Assembly: GCF_025574485.1 (NCBI RefSeq)
Contig: NZ_JAOBPO010000001.1
Span: forward strand, 813,501 to 877,500
DNA: 64,000 nt
Source of the DNA: Kordiimonas aquimaris
GTDB lineage: Bacteria; Pseudomonadota; Alphaproteobacteria; Sphingomonadales; Kordiimonadaceae
Reading direction: 5' to 3'
Part shown: positions 36,210-46,525 of the stretch, piece by piece
Position numbering within the stretch: the stretch's first letter is position 1
How the letters are laid out: each line of letters starts with the position of its first letter
Made by a program: the position numbers and the translations under genes
The notes under the pieces: model-generated
What the model was told of the DNA's origin: nothing
Seen by the model: only the letters and a program-made list of their open reading frames with translations
Databases searched by the model: none

Positions 36210-36483
36210 GACAGCGATTATTTTCCCGTGCTACGCATATGTTCTTGGCAGTTTGGGGAAAACATCTAAAACGTATGTTGGTTGGACTAATGATCTGGAT
36301 AAGCGATTGGCTGCACATAATGCAGGCACGGGGGCCAAATCTACGCGTGGGCGACAATGGGTTATTCTCTATACAGAAGAATTTAAAAACCGGTCTGATG
36401 CCATGAGCCGTGAATGGCACTTGAAACGAGACAGGAAATTCCGCAAAAAGCTGTTGGAAGATTATTTGAAGGATAATGCCTGA
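36169..36483 (+). CDS. GIY-YIG nuclease family protein
   Basis: A small single-domain GIY-YIG protein. The motif is AYVLGSL...TYVGWTNDL, followed by [17 protein letters not shown] with the conserved Arg and His, and [15 protein letters not shown] at the end. The start is unclear. From GTG 36169 it overlaps ybaB by 41 bases and gains a foreign-looking N-terminus. ATT at 36217, with AGGA 5 bases before it, would start at the family's usual position. Its stop overlaps the recR start (TGATG), so it is translated with recR. Confidence 0.85.
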   Translation: MALSCLLVSKCRFRTAIIFPCYAYVLGSLGKTSKTYVGWTNDLDKRLAAHNAGTGAKSTRGRQWVILYTEEFKNRSDAMSREWHLKRDRKFRKKLLEDYLKDNA

Positions 36484-37088
36484 TGCCTCGCTCCCACGGC
36501 AGTGAAATTGATAAACTTATCCAGCTGCTCGCTAAATTGCCGGGGCTTGGCCCGCGTTCTGCGCGCCGTTCTGCATTGCAACTTTTGAAGAAGAAAGACA
36601 GCGTCATGATACCGCTGGCTGAGGCACTGCGCATGGTGGCGGACCGTGTGCAAATATGCGGTGTTTGCGGCAATGTAGACACATTGAACCCATGCCATGT
36701 TTGTGAAGACGCGCGCCGTGACCAGACGGTGATCTGCGTGGTAGAGGAAGTCGCTGATTTGTGGGCGCTTGATCGATCAGAAACATTCAAAGGCCTTTAT
36801 CATGTACTTGGCGGAACGCTGTCAGCCCTTGATGGTGTTGGCCCCGATGATTTGAATATTGCAGGATTGGTTGAACGCGCGGGTGGTGAGCAGGTAAGCG
36901 AAATTATTTTAGCACTGAACGCCACAGTTGACGGACAAACCACAAGCCATTATTTGGCTGAGCGGCTCGAGGATGCGGGTGTGAAAGTTACGGCTCTTGC
37001 TCACGGGGTGCCTGTAGGCGGAGAACTGGATTATCTGGATGACGGCACGCTGGCAGCTGCGCTGCGTGCGCGCGGTGAGGTAGGATAG
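36483..37088 (+). CDS. recR: Recombination protein RecR
   Basis: RecR works with RecO to load RecA at gaps. The 201-residue protein has the helix-hairpin-helix [14 protein letters not shown], the zinc finger [16 protein letters not shown] and the Toprim domain ([27 protein letters not shown]). Start ATG 36483 overlaps the GIY-YIG stop. Nothing unusual. Confidence 0.97.
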   Translation: MPRSHGSEIDKLIQLLAKLPGLGPRSARRSALQLLKKKDSVMIPLAEALRMVADRVQICGVCGNVDTLNPCHVCEDARRDQTVICVVEEVADLWALDRSETFKGLYHVLGGTLSALDGVGPDDLNIAGLVERAGGEQVSEIILALNATVDGQTTSHYLAERLEDAGVKVTALAHGVPVGGELDYLDDGTLAAALRARGEVG

Positions 37089-37091
37089 GCT

Positions 37092-37472
37092 ATGGCTGAA
37101 AAAGTAACGCACTGCGGGGCGTGCCATTGTGGTGCTGTTTCGTTTGAAGTTGATTTACCGGCATCGTTTGAAGCGCTGGAATGCAATTGCTCCATGTGTT
37201 TGGCAGTGGGTTTTTTGCATGTGTTCGCGAGTAAGGAAGAGTTCCGCATAGTGTCAGGCGCAGAAAACCTGACTGAATATCGTTTTAACACTGGCACAGC
37301 GCAGCACCTCTTTTGCAAGACATGCGGTGTGAAGCCATTTTATGTACCGCGTAGCCACCCTGATGGTTGGTCAATTAACGCCCGCTGCATAGATAAAGGT
37401 ACAGTCGAGGGCATGCAGATCAAAGCGTTTGACGGTGCAAACTGGGAAGCCAACGTAGAGACAATTCGCTAG
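37092..37472 (+). CDS. GFA family zinc protein (CENP-V/GFA domain)
   Basis: A 126-residue protein with the zinc-binding pattern of the GFA domain: HCGACHCGAVSFEV, ECNCSMC, and FCKTCGVKPFY, giving seven Cys in the standard order. The family was named after glutathione-dependent formaldehyde-activating enzyme, but most members have no proven activity. It follows recR by 3 bases and may be carried in the same transcript. Confidence 0.93.
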   Translation: MAEKVTHCGACHCGAVSFEVDLPASFEALECNCSMCLAVGFLHVFASKEEFRIVSGAENLTEYRFNTGTAQHLFCKTCGVKPFYVPRSHPDGWSINARCIDKGTVEGMQIKAFDGANWEANVETIR

Positions 37473-37525
37473 CAGTGTGCAGGCGGTGTCGTTTTACATG
37501 AAATCTTATGTGTGGGTAGTGTGTT

Positions 37526-38662
37526 TTACTTCAGTAATAATCGAATTACATCAGCGTAGATGTCTGTAAGCATGTTGATATCACTCACCGCTACATGCTC
37601 ATCAATTTTGTGCATGGTGGCGCCAACAAGACCAAATTCTACAACCGGGCACATGTCCTTAATGAAACGCGCATCTGATGTGCCGCCTGTTGTCGACAGC
37701 TCAGGTTCTTGGTCTGTGTGTCTGGCAACCGCTTCACTTACGGCTGCTGATAGAGGACCTTCCTCGGTCAGGAAACTTTCACCCGAGACCCACCAATCAA
37801 TATCGTAGTTAACACCGGCACGGGCCATGCGGCGTGTGAGCTCGGCTTGCAAGCTTTCGGGTGTGAACTCGTTGTTGAAACGCACGTTAAAGCGAGCGCT
37901 GGCTTGCTCGGGGATGACATTATGGCTTTCGTTGCCAACATGAATATTAACAACTTCCAGATTGGATGGCTGAAACAGTTCATTGCCATTATCAAGCGGT
38001 TCCTTGTTTAATTCAGCAAGCACTTTTACAAGGTCCGGCACTGGGTTATGTGCAACTTGTGGGTAAGCAACATGCCCCTGAATGCCTGTTACAGACAACA
38101 TACCATGCAGGCTACCGCGCCGTCCTACCTTTATCATTTGCCCCATTTGTTTGGGATTTGTCGGTTCACCAACCACACAAAGATCAATGGTTTCATTACG
38201 CGCCCGAAGCCAATCAAGCACTTTGCGCGTGCCATTAATTGCTGGGCCTTCCTCGTCACCAGTTATCAAGAGTGACAATGACCCGTTCACTGATGTTTCA
38301 GCTAGTACGCGGTCACAGGCTGAAACAAAAGCGGCAATTGCGGATTTCATATCCGAAGCACCGCGGCCATAAAGATTGCCGTCTTTAATAGTTGCTGCAA
38401 ATGGGTCCACAGACCAGTTTTTCTCAGCTCCCACAGGAACAACATCCGTATGGCCAGCAAAGCATAAATTGGGTGCTGCGTTGCCGCGCCTTGCATATAA
38501 ATTGGGTACAGGGTCTGTGCCGTCTTCTTCAAAGATGAGTTTGTGACACTCGAAGCCTAGTTTCTCAAGGTGTTCTGCTAGTAAATCCAACGCATCACCT
38601 GTGTCAGGCGTGACACTTTTGTGGCGTATTAGTTCCTGCGATAATGCGACTGGATCAATCAT
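37526..38662 (-). CDS. dapE: Succinyl-diaminopimelate desuccinylase
   Basis: DapE removes succinate from N-succinyl-LL-diaminopimelate in lysine and peptidoglycan synthesis. Metal ligands are visible in FAGHTDVVP, GRGASDMKS, TGDEEGPA and HKIDEHV. The 378-residue length is normal. It follows dapD by 5 bases on the same strand. Confidence 0.96.
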   Translation of the reverse strand: MIDPVALSQELIRHKSVTPDTGDALDLLAEHLEKLGFECHKLIFEEDGTDPVPNLYARRGNAAPNLCFAGHTDVVPVGAEKNWSVDPFAATIKDGNLYGRGASDMKSAIAAFVSACDRVLAETSVNGSLSLLITGDEEGPAINGTRKVLDWLRARNETIDLCVVGEPTNPKQMGQMIKVGRRGSLHGMLSVTGIQGHVAYPQVAHNPVPDLVKVLAELNKEPLDNGNELFQPSNLEVVNIHVGNESHNVIPEQASARFNVRFNNEFTPESLQAELTRRMARAGVNYDIDWWVSGESFLTEEGPLSAAVSEAVARHTDQEPELSTTGGTSDARFIKDMCPVVEFGLVGATMHKIDEHVAVSDINMLTDIYADVIRLLLK

Positions 38663-38667
38663 TGTGT

Positions 38668-39513
38668 TTAATCTCTCAGCAGATCATTGATAGATGTTTT
38701 TGCGCGGGTTTGCTCGTCGACGCGTTTGACAATCACAGCACATGAAAGGCTGGGGCCAGGTGTGCCATCGGGTAACGATTTTCCAGGCAAACTGCCCGGA
38801 ACCACAACACTATATGCAGGCACGCGGCCACGGAAAACTTCACCTGTATTGCGGTCAATGATTTTGGTTGAGCCAGTGATGAAAACGCCCATTGAGATAA
38901 CGGACCCTTCTTCAACGATCACACCTTCAACAATTTCCGAGCGCGCACCGATAAAGCAATTATCTTCAATGATAACAGGATCAGCCTGCAGTGGTTCAAG
39001 CACGCCGCCAATGCCGGCACCAGCGGATACATGCACATGGGCACCCACTTGTGCACAGCTGCCAACACTTGCCCATGTGTCTACCATGGTGCCGGTGCCA
39101 ACGTGTGCACCCAGGTTTACAAACGAAGGCATCAAAACTACGTCCTTGGCAATGTGTGCTGAACGCCGAACAATGGAGCCAGGTACGGCACGGAAACCTG
39201 CCATGCGAAATTCTTTTTCGCCCCAGCCTTCAAATTTGCTGGGTACTTTGTCCCACCATGTTGTGTTGTTGCCAGGGCCGCCCATGATCGTTTCCATATC
39301 ATTCAACCGAAAAGAAAGCAGAACAGCTTTCTTAAGCCATTGGTGTACGACCCAGCCGTCGGTTTCTTTGCTGGCGACGCGTGCTTTGCCTGCGTCAAGC
39401 AGATCAAGTGCTTCGTTTACTGCATCACGAACAATACCAGTTGTTTTTGTGTTGATAGTATCGCGCGCATCAAATGCATCGGAGATTGTTTTCTCTAGAT
39501 CGGAATAACTCAT
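38668..39513 (-). CDS. dapD: Tetrahydrodipicolinate N-succinyltransferase
   Basis: DapD adds succinyl from succinyl-CoA to tetrahydrodipicolinate. The 281-residue protein has the N-terminal helical part, then hexapeptide-repeat beta-helix segments ([47 protein letters not shown]) and the C-terminal [15 protein letters not shown]. The dapD-dapE pair forms a compact operon. Confidence 0.97.
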   Translation of the reverse strand: MSYSDLEKTISDAFDARDTINTKTTGIVRDAVNEALDLLDAGKARVASKETDGWVVHQWLKKAVLLSFRLNDMETIMGGPGNNTTWWDKVPSKFEGWGEKEFRMAGFRAVPGSIVRRSAHIAKDVVLMPSFVNLGAHVGTGTMVDTWASVGSCAQVGAHVHVSAGAGIGGVLEPLQADPVIIEDNCFIGARSEIVEGVIVEEGSVISMGVFITGSTKIIDRNTGEVFRGRVPAYSVVVPGSLPGKSLPDGTPGPSLSCAVIVKRVDEQTRAKTSINDLLRD

Positions 39514-39611
39514 GAAAGTAACCTTGGTCTATAACGGTTGGGCGCTTGGCCGAATGGGCGCAAACAATAGCCATCTTGCTTACGGAGTCAATGTGTCGGA
39601 GTTGCGGAAAC

Positions 39612-40337
39612 CTAGCTTTTAGCCTTGTTCGCGTCTTTGTGATCAAGGTAGGTTTCAAGCCAGCTTGGTAAAGACGTTGTTTCGGCGTCAATGAAAGACG
39701 GGTGATGGTCTGCGTTTCCCCAAACACTATCCGTATCAATCCATACTGTCGCCATGCCTCGCGCGTGTGCCGGGATCAGGTTTCGCGCCATGTCCTCGAA
39801 CATTATTGCCCGCTTTGGGTCAATGTTGAATTCACTGAGGAAGTTATCATAAATATGAGGCGCAGGCTTGGGTTCTAGCTTTGCGCGGTGAATATCGAAA
39901 ATATCTTCAAAAAGGTCAGCTATACCAATACGGGCGAGTACACGTTCAGCATAAGCTGTGTCGGCGTTTGTAAAAACAATCCGCCGACCGTCCAAATTGA
40001 GAAGTGCCTCACGAAGTTGGGTATTTTTTTGCAGTAGTGACATGTCAATATCATGCACACTGTCCATATAATGTTGCGGATCAATTGTATGATTAGCCAT
40101 CAACCCTTTAAGGGTTGTGCCGTGCTCTAGTAAATATCGTTTTTGTACAGCACGTGCATCTTCAGGACCAAGCTGAAGGAATTTCTGCACATATTCTCCA
40201 ATTTTTACATCGACTTGTGCAAACAGATTGTTTTCCGATGGGTAAAGAGTGTTGTCGAGATCGAAGACGAAAACATCTCTGTTTTCAAGGAAAACCTCGG
40301 AAATAGCTTTAGGGCCGGAAGAGTTGCTCAGTGTCAT
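39612..40337 (-). CDS. HAD-family pyrimidine 5'-nucleotidase
   Basis: A 241-residue HAD hydrolase with motif I DLDNTLYPS, motif II TNAD, and the late motif IMFEDMARNLIPAHARGM. The helical cap and the YPSEN...VQKFL stretch match the Sdt1/Phm8-like pyrimidine 5'-nucleotidase group often found beside dapD in alphaproteobacteria. The nucleotide substrate is inferred from family only. A gap of 98 bases to dapD contains nothing clear. Confidence 0.88.
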   Translation of the reverse strand: MTLSNSSGPKAISEVFLENRDVFVFDLDNTLYPSENNLFAQVDVKIGEYVQKFLQLGPEDARAVQKRYLLEHGTTLKGLMANHTIDPQHYMDSVHDIDMSLLQKNTQLREALLNLDGRRIVFTNADTAYAERVLARIGIADLFEDIFDIHRAKLEPKPAPHIYDNFLSEFNIDPKRAIMFEDMARNLIPAHARGMATVWIDTDSVWGNADHHPSFIDAETTSLPSWLETYLDHKDANKAKS

Positions 40338-40437
40338 GTTTATTTCTCAAACGAAGATGGCAGACATTGATGCTGCGTTAAAACAACATTAACCGTGAGG
40401 TCTTAACGTATGTGAGTAACTGTTACCAGACTCCATA

Positions 40438-42108
40438 TTGGAAATAGATTTGGGACTATTCAAAAAAAGAGCTTTCCAGCCTTCTTTAACGAGTGCTGCT
40501 GATGTGCGGGCTATATTGGTGGGCGCAGAAGAGCAGCTTTTGCAGCAATCGCCATCTGGTGATGTTCTTGCACACGCATGGAAAAGTGGCTCTCCTCAAA
40601 TCAAAGAGTTAGCACACACTGTGTTTCAACAGCATATACCTGCAGAAGCGCGTTTGGTTTCAGCAAAAGAAGAACGGTTCTGGTTGACGGCGTGCCCGCA
40701 TCCCGATGGAGTGTTGATTGTTGGGCGTGACACAACTCTAAATGATCAAATGACGGAAGCCTTGCTTGAAAGTAGGGCAATGTTGAAATCTCTTCTTGAT
40801 CGAGCCGTGGATCTGAGCTTTGAGGTGGACGCCGACCGCATATTTAGATTTTTATCCCCCATGAATGCCTTTGGTTGTAACCTAGAGCCCTGGATTGGAC
40901 GATGTGCAGATGACTTGTTTTGGCCAACTGGAAAGATACCAGCACGTAGTCCGTTGTCATCGAAGACCGCATCAAATTTTGAAACGATTCAGGTTGAAAT
41001 TATAGAAGGTGTGAAAAGTTGGGTTTCGTTTACGGTAGAACCAAGGTTCGATGACCATCAAAACTTCATCGGCGTGCGGGGCACATGCACAGATGTTTCC
41101 AGCCGTGTTGCTAGTGAGCGCCAGACACGCATGGACAATTTACGCTTGGGATTGCAGCAGCGAATTGTTGATCTGCTTAATAGTGCCGAGACATCAGAGG
41201 ATTTGCTGGATAGCGCCTCCAATGAACTGATCGAAATGCTGCGTGCCGATTTGGTGTGGTCGGTTGTTAAGTACCCTGAAGGACTAGTACCTGTTGCTAT
41301 CAGTGGGGATGGCGCAGTTACGCCAAATACAGAAATGATTTGGCGAGATTTGGCACTTTCATCTGAGACTGTTGTTGAAGTGGAAGATATGGGGCGAAAG
41401 CATTTGGCTGTTCGTCTCGAACAAAATGATCGCGGTATTGGCATGATAGTTGTGAGCCGTGATACAAACCTTTTTCCTTGGGCTGACCATGAGCGGCAGC
41501 TTCTGTCTGATATTATTGGCTCTTTGGCCGCAGCCTTCGGCAAAGCGCAACTCATTAACCGATTGACGCGGCTTTCGTCGCTCGATGAACTAACAGGTCT
41601 TTCCAATCGGCGCGCATTTATTGAAATTGTTGAGCGTCGTTTGCAGCAGCAATGCCGTTCTGGGCAAAGTGGATGTTTATTGTTCATTGATCTGGATCAC
41701 TTCAAGGAAGTGAATGATACGCTGGGACATGGTGCAGGTGATAAAGCCATTCATCTGATGGGTGATGTGTTGAAGACCATCATTCGGGCATCTGATTATG
41801 CAGGTAGATACGGCGGCGACGAGTTTGTTGTCTGGTTGGAGGATATTTCAGCTGCAAATGCTGCATTGAAAGCCAGAAACATTATTGATGCCATGCCGGG
41901 TATAAGAGAAAAAATTGGCAATGCTGAATTGCAGCTTTCTGCATCTATCGGCATTTGCCGGTCGGTTCCTGGTGTTGATTTGAAGTTTGCTGATCTGGCA
42001 GAGCGTGCTGACGGCGCGTTGTATGAAGTGAAGAATCAAGGACGAAATGGTGTTGCCATTGCAGACGGCCCTTTAAATGAACCTCGTGAAAAGGAGGTGT
42101 CTGCCTGA
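40438..42108 (+). CDS. Diguanylate cyclase with PAS-like and GAF-like sensor domains
   Basis: A 556-residue soluble protein. Residues 1-95 are unassigned, about 105-225 resemble a PAS domain (LSFEVDADRIFRFLSP), 230-370 a GAF-like domain, and 380-545 the GGDEF domain with DELTGLSNRRAF and YGGDEF. The inhibitory I-site RASD lies five residues before GGDEF, so product feedback by c-di-GMP is expected. TTG 40438 is the likely start; no better site is seen. The stop overlaps the start of the DUF2336 gene. Confidence 0.92.
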   Translation: MEIDLGLFKKRAFQPSLTSAADVRAILVGAEEQLLQQSPSGDVLAHAWKSGSPQIKELAHTVFQQHIPAEARLVSAKEERFWLTACPHPDGVLIVGRDTTLNDQMTEALLESRAMLKSLLDRAVDLSFEVDADRIFRFLSPMNAFGCNLEPWIGRCADDLFWPTGKIPARSPLSSKTASNFETIQVEIIEGVKSWVSFTVEPRFDDHQNFIGVRGTCTDVSSRVASERQTRMDNLRLGLQQRIVDLLNSAETSEDLLDSASNELIEMLRADLVWSVVKYPEGLVPVAISGDGAVTPNTEMIWRDLALSSETVVEVEDMGRKHLAVRLEQNDRGIGMIVVSRDTNLFPWADHERQLLSDIIGSLAAAFGKAQLINRLTRLSSLDELTGLSNRRAFIEIVERRLQQQCRSGQSGCLLFIDLDHFKEVNDTLGHGAGDKAIHLMGDVLKTIIRASDYAGRYGGDEFVVWLEDISAANAALKARNIIDAMPGIREKIGNAELQLSASIGICRSVPGVDLKFADLAERADGALYEVKNQGRNGVAIADGPLNEPREKEVSA

Positions 42109-43373
42109 TGCTGAACAAGCTTAAGAATATTTTTGGTGGGCAAAAGGAATTGCCATTAACGCTGACTGTTGAGCAGGAGCAGACAATATTGCGGGAAGGA
42201 ACGGAACAGCAGCGTATTCAACTTGCTGAGCGGCGTGATGCTCGTCCCGAAGTCCTGTATTATCTTGCTGAAGACGAGTCGGTTTCAGTGCGGCGTAATA
42301 TAGCAAAAAACACGTCAACACCGATACAGGCTGACGAGATACTTAAAAGTGACAGCGACGAAGAAGTGCGAGCTGAACTCGCACGGAAAATAGGCCGGCT
42401 TGTACCAGGCCTTAAGGAGGAAGAACAAAAGTCTCTGCGTGATAAGTCGATTGCTGTACTGGAAGATTTGGCAAGTGATCAGTTACCTAAGATCAGGGCG
42501 ATGGTATCACAAGAGATTAAGGATGCCGAGAACGTACCTAAGCAGTTAATCACACGCTTAGCCCGCGATATTGAAGATGTGGTTTGCGGGCCTATCCTGC
42601 AGTATTCACCGCTTTTAAACGATGATGATCTGCGCGAGATTATCGCAGCAGGAATTAGCTCTAAAGCGCTTGAGTCAATTGCTAACCGTGTTGTTGTCTC
42701 CGAAGAAGTTTCACAAGAAATTGCAACAACGCTTGATGTTCCGGCTGTTTCGGCATTGCTGACAAACCGAAATGCTCAAATACGTGAAGACACGCTTGAT
42801 CAGATTATTTCACAAGCTGCAACGGTAGAGGATTTACACCGACCACTTGCGCTCAGGCCACAACTTTCTGTGCGTGCAATGAAACGTATTGCCGGGTTTG
42901 TGGCTTCGGCACTTGTTCATGCCATGATGGAGCAAAGTGAGCTTTCGGAAGATCAAGCTGAAGAATTGCTTGATAAAGTACGTGAACGTTTGGCCAGTGA
43001 GAAACCAGGTGACGATGACGAAGAAAAATACGCGCAAACGGCACTGGATTATTATGAACGAAGTATGCTGGATGATAAGTTTGTTTTAGAGCAGATCAGT
43101 CAAAATAGGCGTGAATTACTTATCCAGTGTTTGGCAGTAATGGCGGATATGACTGTCGATGCGGTACGGCAGGTTATCCACTCCAAAAGTGGCCGTGCTG
43201 TTACGGCGCTTTGTTGGAAAGCGGGCCTTACAATGCGCACCGCATATGAAATGCAAACTCGGTTTGCTTTGGTGCCAACTGCGCAGTTACTTCACGCCAA
43301 GCATGGCACCAAGTATCCTATTAAAGATGATGAGCTGGAGTGGCATTTAAGCTACTTCCTTGATCAATCTTGA
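42108..43373 (+). CDS. DUF2336 domain protein
   Basis: A 421-residue, mainly helical, acidic protein with HEAT-like repeats: PEVLYYLAEDESVSVRRNIA, SDEEVRAELARKIG, LPKIRAMVSQEI. The DUF2336 region covers roughly residues 50-330. In alphaproteobacteria such proteins often sit beside signalling genes; no biochemical role is fixed. Strong AAGGAGG 9 bases upstream and the 1-base overlap with the diguanylate cyclase point to joint expression. Confidence 0.87.
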   Translation: MLNKLKNIFGGQKELPLTLTVEQEQTILREGTEQQRIQLAERRDARPEVLYYLAEDESVSVRRNIAKNTSTPIQADEILKSDSDEEVRAELARKIGRLVPGLKEEEQKSLRDKSIAVLEDLASDQLPKIRAMVSQEIKDAENVPKQLITRLARDIEDVVCGPILQYSPLLNDDDLREIIAAGISSKALESIANRVVVSEEVSQEIATTLDVPAVSALLTNRNAQIREDTLDQIISQAATVEDLHRPLALRPQLSVRAMKRIAGFVASALVHAMMEQSELSEDQAEELLDKVRERLASEKPGDDDEEKYAQTALDYYERSMLDDKFVLEQISQNRRELLIQCLAVMADMTVDAVRQVIHSKSGRAVTALCWKAGLTMRTAYEMQTRFALVPTAQLLHAKHGTKYPIKDDELEWHLSYFLDQS

Positions 43374-43411
43374 TAATATCTTTTTGGTAGATCAGCGAAG
43401 CTCTATGAGGG

Positions 43412-44314
43412 TTATGATCTAATCAAGGTACCTGCGCCGCGTTCTGTGAAAATTTCCAGCAATAGAGCATGTTTCACACGACCGTCTATAATAACAGCAC
43501 CTTTAACGCCAGCATCTACTGCTTTAAGGCATGTCTCAACTTTTGGGATCATTCCCCCTGTTATCGTGCCGTCTTCTCTGAGGCGCTCAATGTCGTCAGC
43601 ATCCAGCTCTGTTAACATGTCGCCGTCTTTGTTTAAAACGCCTGCTACATCAGTAAGAAGGAAAAACCTGCGTGCGCCAAGCGCGCCAGCAATTGCCCCC
43701 GCCATAGTGTCAGCATTAATATTGTATGTATGACCGTCCAAGCCTGCAGCTATTGGGGAGATAACGGGGATGATGCCATTATCGATACTTTGTTCAAGAA
43801 TTGTGGGGTCAACCTGAACAGGATCACCAACAAAGCCAAGATCAATGACCTGTTCCAGATTTGAGTCTGGATCGGGCTTTGTTCGGTGTGCTTTCTTGGC
43901 CATAACAAGAGAACTATCCTTGCCAGATAGTCCAATGGCCCTGCCACCAACGGCATTTATATCTGCAACAATGGATTTACATACAGAGCCACACAGAACC
44001 ATTTCTGCAATTTCAACAGTAGCTTTGCTGGTAACACGCAGCCCGTCAATAAATTCGCTTTCAATAGATAACCGTGACAGCATGTCGCCGATTTGTGGCC
44101 CACCACCATGTACAACAACGGGGTTTATACCAACTTGTTTCAGAAGTGTGATGTCTTCGGCAAATTGATTGGCGAGTGCGCTATCACCCATGGCATGTCC
44201 GCCGTATTTAATAACAAAAGTTTCGCCGGAGTATTTGCGCATGTAAGGGAGTGCCTCAACAAGAGTTGAAGCTTTTTTTTGTAGTTTCTTCTTTTGCTTG
44301 TCCACGATCAGCAT
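43412..44314 (-). CDS. argB: N-acetylglutamate kinase
   Basis: ArgB phosphorylates N-acetylglutamate in arginine synthesis. The 300-residue protein has the phosphate-binding [34 protein letters not shown] and the C-terminal GTLIRS. The N-terminal helix before [18 protein letters not shown] suggests the hexameric, arginine-inhibited class. Confidence 0.97.
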   Translation of the reverse strand: MLIVDKQKKKLQKKASTLVEALPYMRKYSGETFVIKYGGHAMGDSALANQFAEDITLLKQVGINPVVVHGGGPQIGDMLSRLSIESEFIDGLRVTSKATVEIAEMVLCGSVCKSIVADINAVGGRAIGLSGKDSSLVMAKKAHRTKPDPDSNLEQVIDLGFVGDPVQVDPTILEQSIDNGIIPVISPIAAGLDGHTYNINADTMAGAIAGALGARRFFLLTDVAGVLNKDGDMLTELDADDIERLREDGTITGGMIPKVETCLKAVDAGVKGAVIIDGRVKHALLLEIFTERGAGTLIRS

Positions 44315-44361
44315 GGCCTCAGAATAATGTGTAGAGAATTAGGGAGGTGTGTTTTAACAGA

Positions 44362-45078
44362 TTAGTCAAATCGGTAGCCGCCAAAATGTGTTGGCCGTTC
44401 ATCGTATATCATGACACCTAAAGTGATAAATAACTGTGCAAAATAGTAGGTGCCCCAAACAGCATAAGGTTCGCCGTAGGTGAAATTCAGAAATTTTCCA
44501 GCACCAAGTAGTCCGTCTGAAATAAGAAATAATGTTACACCAAAGCCAACCAAGCGTGGAGGAAAGCGGCTGAACATGGCCATTGTCGCCATCAATGTCA
44601 GAACGAGGATATAAGCGAACACTGGAATTAGCATGTCGCCCAATGTTGGGTAAAGTAGAAATGCCGCCACACCGCCTAATGCCCAATACAAAGCACTGAT
44701 ACGTGTTCGTGCACTTGTTATGTCGGCAGAATGCATGCGGTTTTTCATAAACAGAAAAATATAAACTACGTGAGCAGCAAAAAAAGCTGACAAGCCATGC
44801 AGAAAGCTATTCTCTGCAGGAAGCACCAGCATTACATCGCCAACAACTGAAGCAAGTAGCGCGAGAATTAAAAGCATGTGATTGGAGGTTTGCGCAGTTA
44901 TTATGACAAAAAGTGCCAGAAAACCAACAGCGCCTGCTTTCGCTAGTGGTTGCCAAAGAAGGCCTTCGGGGTACCATCCGCCTACATAGACAACCGAAGC
45001 AACGGCAGACAGGAACAACATAAGCTGCCCGATACCTTCCACAATGGGTCGTTTACGTCTGCCGAATAGTTGCGTCAA
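44362..45078 (-). CDS. Lysoplasmalogenase (YhhN family) membrane protein
   Basis: A 238-residue membrane protein with about eight hydrophobic segments. SVVGDVMLVLPAENSFLHGLSAFFAAH and FLISDGLLGAGKF carry the two conserved Asp of the YhhN family. Family members hydrolyse the vinyl-ether of lysoplasmalogens. I start at TTG 45078 because GGGGAG lies 5 bases upstream; the frame extends to 45129 without support. Confidence 0.85.
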   Translation of the reverse strand: MTQLFGRRKRPIVEGIGQLMLFLSAVASVVYVGGWYPEGLLWQPLAKAGAVGFLALFVIITAQTSNHMLLILALLASVVGDVMLVLPAENSFLHGLSAFFAAHVVYIFLFMKNRMHSADITSARTRISALYWALGGVAAFLLYPTLGDMLIPVFAYILVLTLMATMAMFSRFPPRLVGFGVTLFLISDGLLGAGKFLNFTYGEPYAVWGTYYFAQLFITLGVMIYDERPTHFGGYRFD

Positions 45079-45230
45079 AATCGCTCCCCTTAATGCGACA
45101 CTATAATCGCTTGCAACCCAATGCCTCAAGTCTTTGATTCAAATGTATGTATTTTGTGTTTGTAGTGTAATCATGGCAAGCGCAATTTAAATATCGATAT
45201 TACGGGAAAATCTCGCATCAAGGCATGCTT

Positions 45231-46517
45231 TTAAGTCAGCGACTTATGCAATGAGCGCACACCTGGTAGAAAGCCGAGATTGGCTAAACCTACGATCAAT
45301 AAAATATCGGGAGAAGACAGGCCAAACCCGATTAGTGCAGCAGCAATGAGAGAGCCGCCTGCCATAAAGGCACTATTTACAATATTGGTAGCAGCCATAA
45401 TTCGGGAGCGTTTTTCCCGCTGTGTGTGGTGTTGTAGAACGGCGTATAACGGCACGATAACCATGCCAGCACTCATTGCGATGATGGTAAGGATAGTGGT
45501 TATAATCCAGTTTGTAGGTGCGCTCATAAATGCTGTAATTGACATTGGCGTGCTTGTCGTTTCGATCCCGTTTGGAAGAATGAGATACAACAAAGTGGAG
45601 GCAATCATCAAAACGAGCAGTCCGGGTGCAGCCAACCTTGCTGAGAGCGCACCTTTCAGAATGCGGTTGCATGCAAGAGAGCCGACGCCGATTCCAAGTG
45701 AAAAGCAGGCCATGAACATTGTGACGATTTGCTCATCTCCATTGAGGCGGTTTTTAACGATGTCCGGTATCTGTGCAATGAAGATTGTGCCCAGCAGCCA
45801 GATCCAGCTTATACCCAGCATGGCTCTTTTGGTTGTAGGCTCTGACCAGGAGCTTTTGATAAGGCTTCTCGTCGAGGTGAAGATATTTAGGTTAATGGTA
45901 AGATCGGGTGCAGCCTGACCGGTTTTAGGCACAAGTCTTCCGCTAAAGGTGCCGATGACGGCAATGGCAATCATGAATAAGGATACCTGTGCAAGACCAT
46001 TTTCGCTCAAAACCAATATACCGCCAATTATAGTGCCTGCTAAAATTGCTATAAAAGTTCCAGCTTCCACAAGAGCATTTGCCCCGAGTAGTTCCTTCTC
46101 TTTCATCAGGTCAGGCAAAATACCGTACTTAATAGGTCCAAAAAAGGTGGACTGAAGCCCGAGGCCCGCGAGCACGGCAATCATCATTGGCAGGCTTTCA
46201 AAATGAAAGGCAACAGCACCGAGTATCATCAGGCCAATTTCCCACACTTTGATCCAGACTATCTGATCGCTTTTTTCAAGCTTATCCGCCATTTGCCCGG
46301 CCAGAGCTGAAAATATGAAAAATGGTAGAATGAATAACCCGACTGCCAGATTGGTAAGCATTGGTGGGGACATGCCAATCTCAGCAGCAAAGCGGAAAGT
46401 GATCAGAATAATTACGGCTTGTCGAAAAAGGTTATCGTTAAATGCACCAAGAAATTGGGTCAAAAATAGCGGAAAAAAGCGTTTAGTCAGTAAGAAGTGT
46501 TTATTTTTGGCTGCCAC
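45231..46517 (-). CDS. LplT-like MFS transporter
   Basis: A 428-residue MFS protein whose N-terminus (FPLFLTQFLGAFNDNLFRQA) is the hallmark of the LplT lysophospholipid flippase group, also found as the N-terminal half of Aas-type fusions. Twelve hydrophobic segments and LAGQMADKLEKS between helices 2 and 3 are seen. No acyltransferase domain is attached or adjacent. Another substrate is possible. Confidence 0.85.
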   Translation of the reverse strand: MAAKNKHFLLTKRFFPLFLTQFLGAFNDNLFRQAVIILITFRFAAEIGMSPPMLTNLAVGLFILPFFIFSALAGQMADKLEKSDQIVWIKVWEIGLMILGAVAFHFESLPMMIAVLAGLGLQSTFFGPIKYGILPDLMKEKELLGANALVEAGTFIAILAGTIIGGILVLSENGLAQVSLFMIAIAVIGTFSGRLVPKTGQAAPDLTINLNIFTSTRSLIKSSWSEPTTKRAMLGISWIWLLGTIFIAQIPDIVKNRLNGDEQIVTMFMACFSLGIGVGSLACNRILKGALSARLAAPGLLVLMIASTLLYLILPNGIETTSTPMSITAFMSAPTNWIITTILTIIAMSAGMVIVPLYAVLQHHTQREKRSRIMAATNIVNSAFMAGGSLIAAALIGFGLSSPDILLIVGLANLGFLPGVRSLHKSLT

Positions 46518-46525
46518 TGTTTTGT

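Noticed and set aside
38687-39508. A 273-codon open frame on the plus strand
   Set aside because: It lies exactly antisense to dapD, whose product is unmistakable; the antisense translation has no signature and no ribosome binding site.
41058-41687. A 209-codon minus-strand open frame
   Set aside because: Antisense to the GAF/GGDEF part of the diguanylate cyclase; Ser/Arg-rich and without homology.
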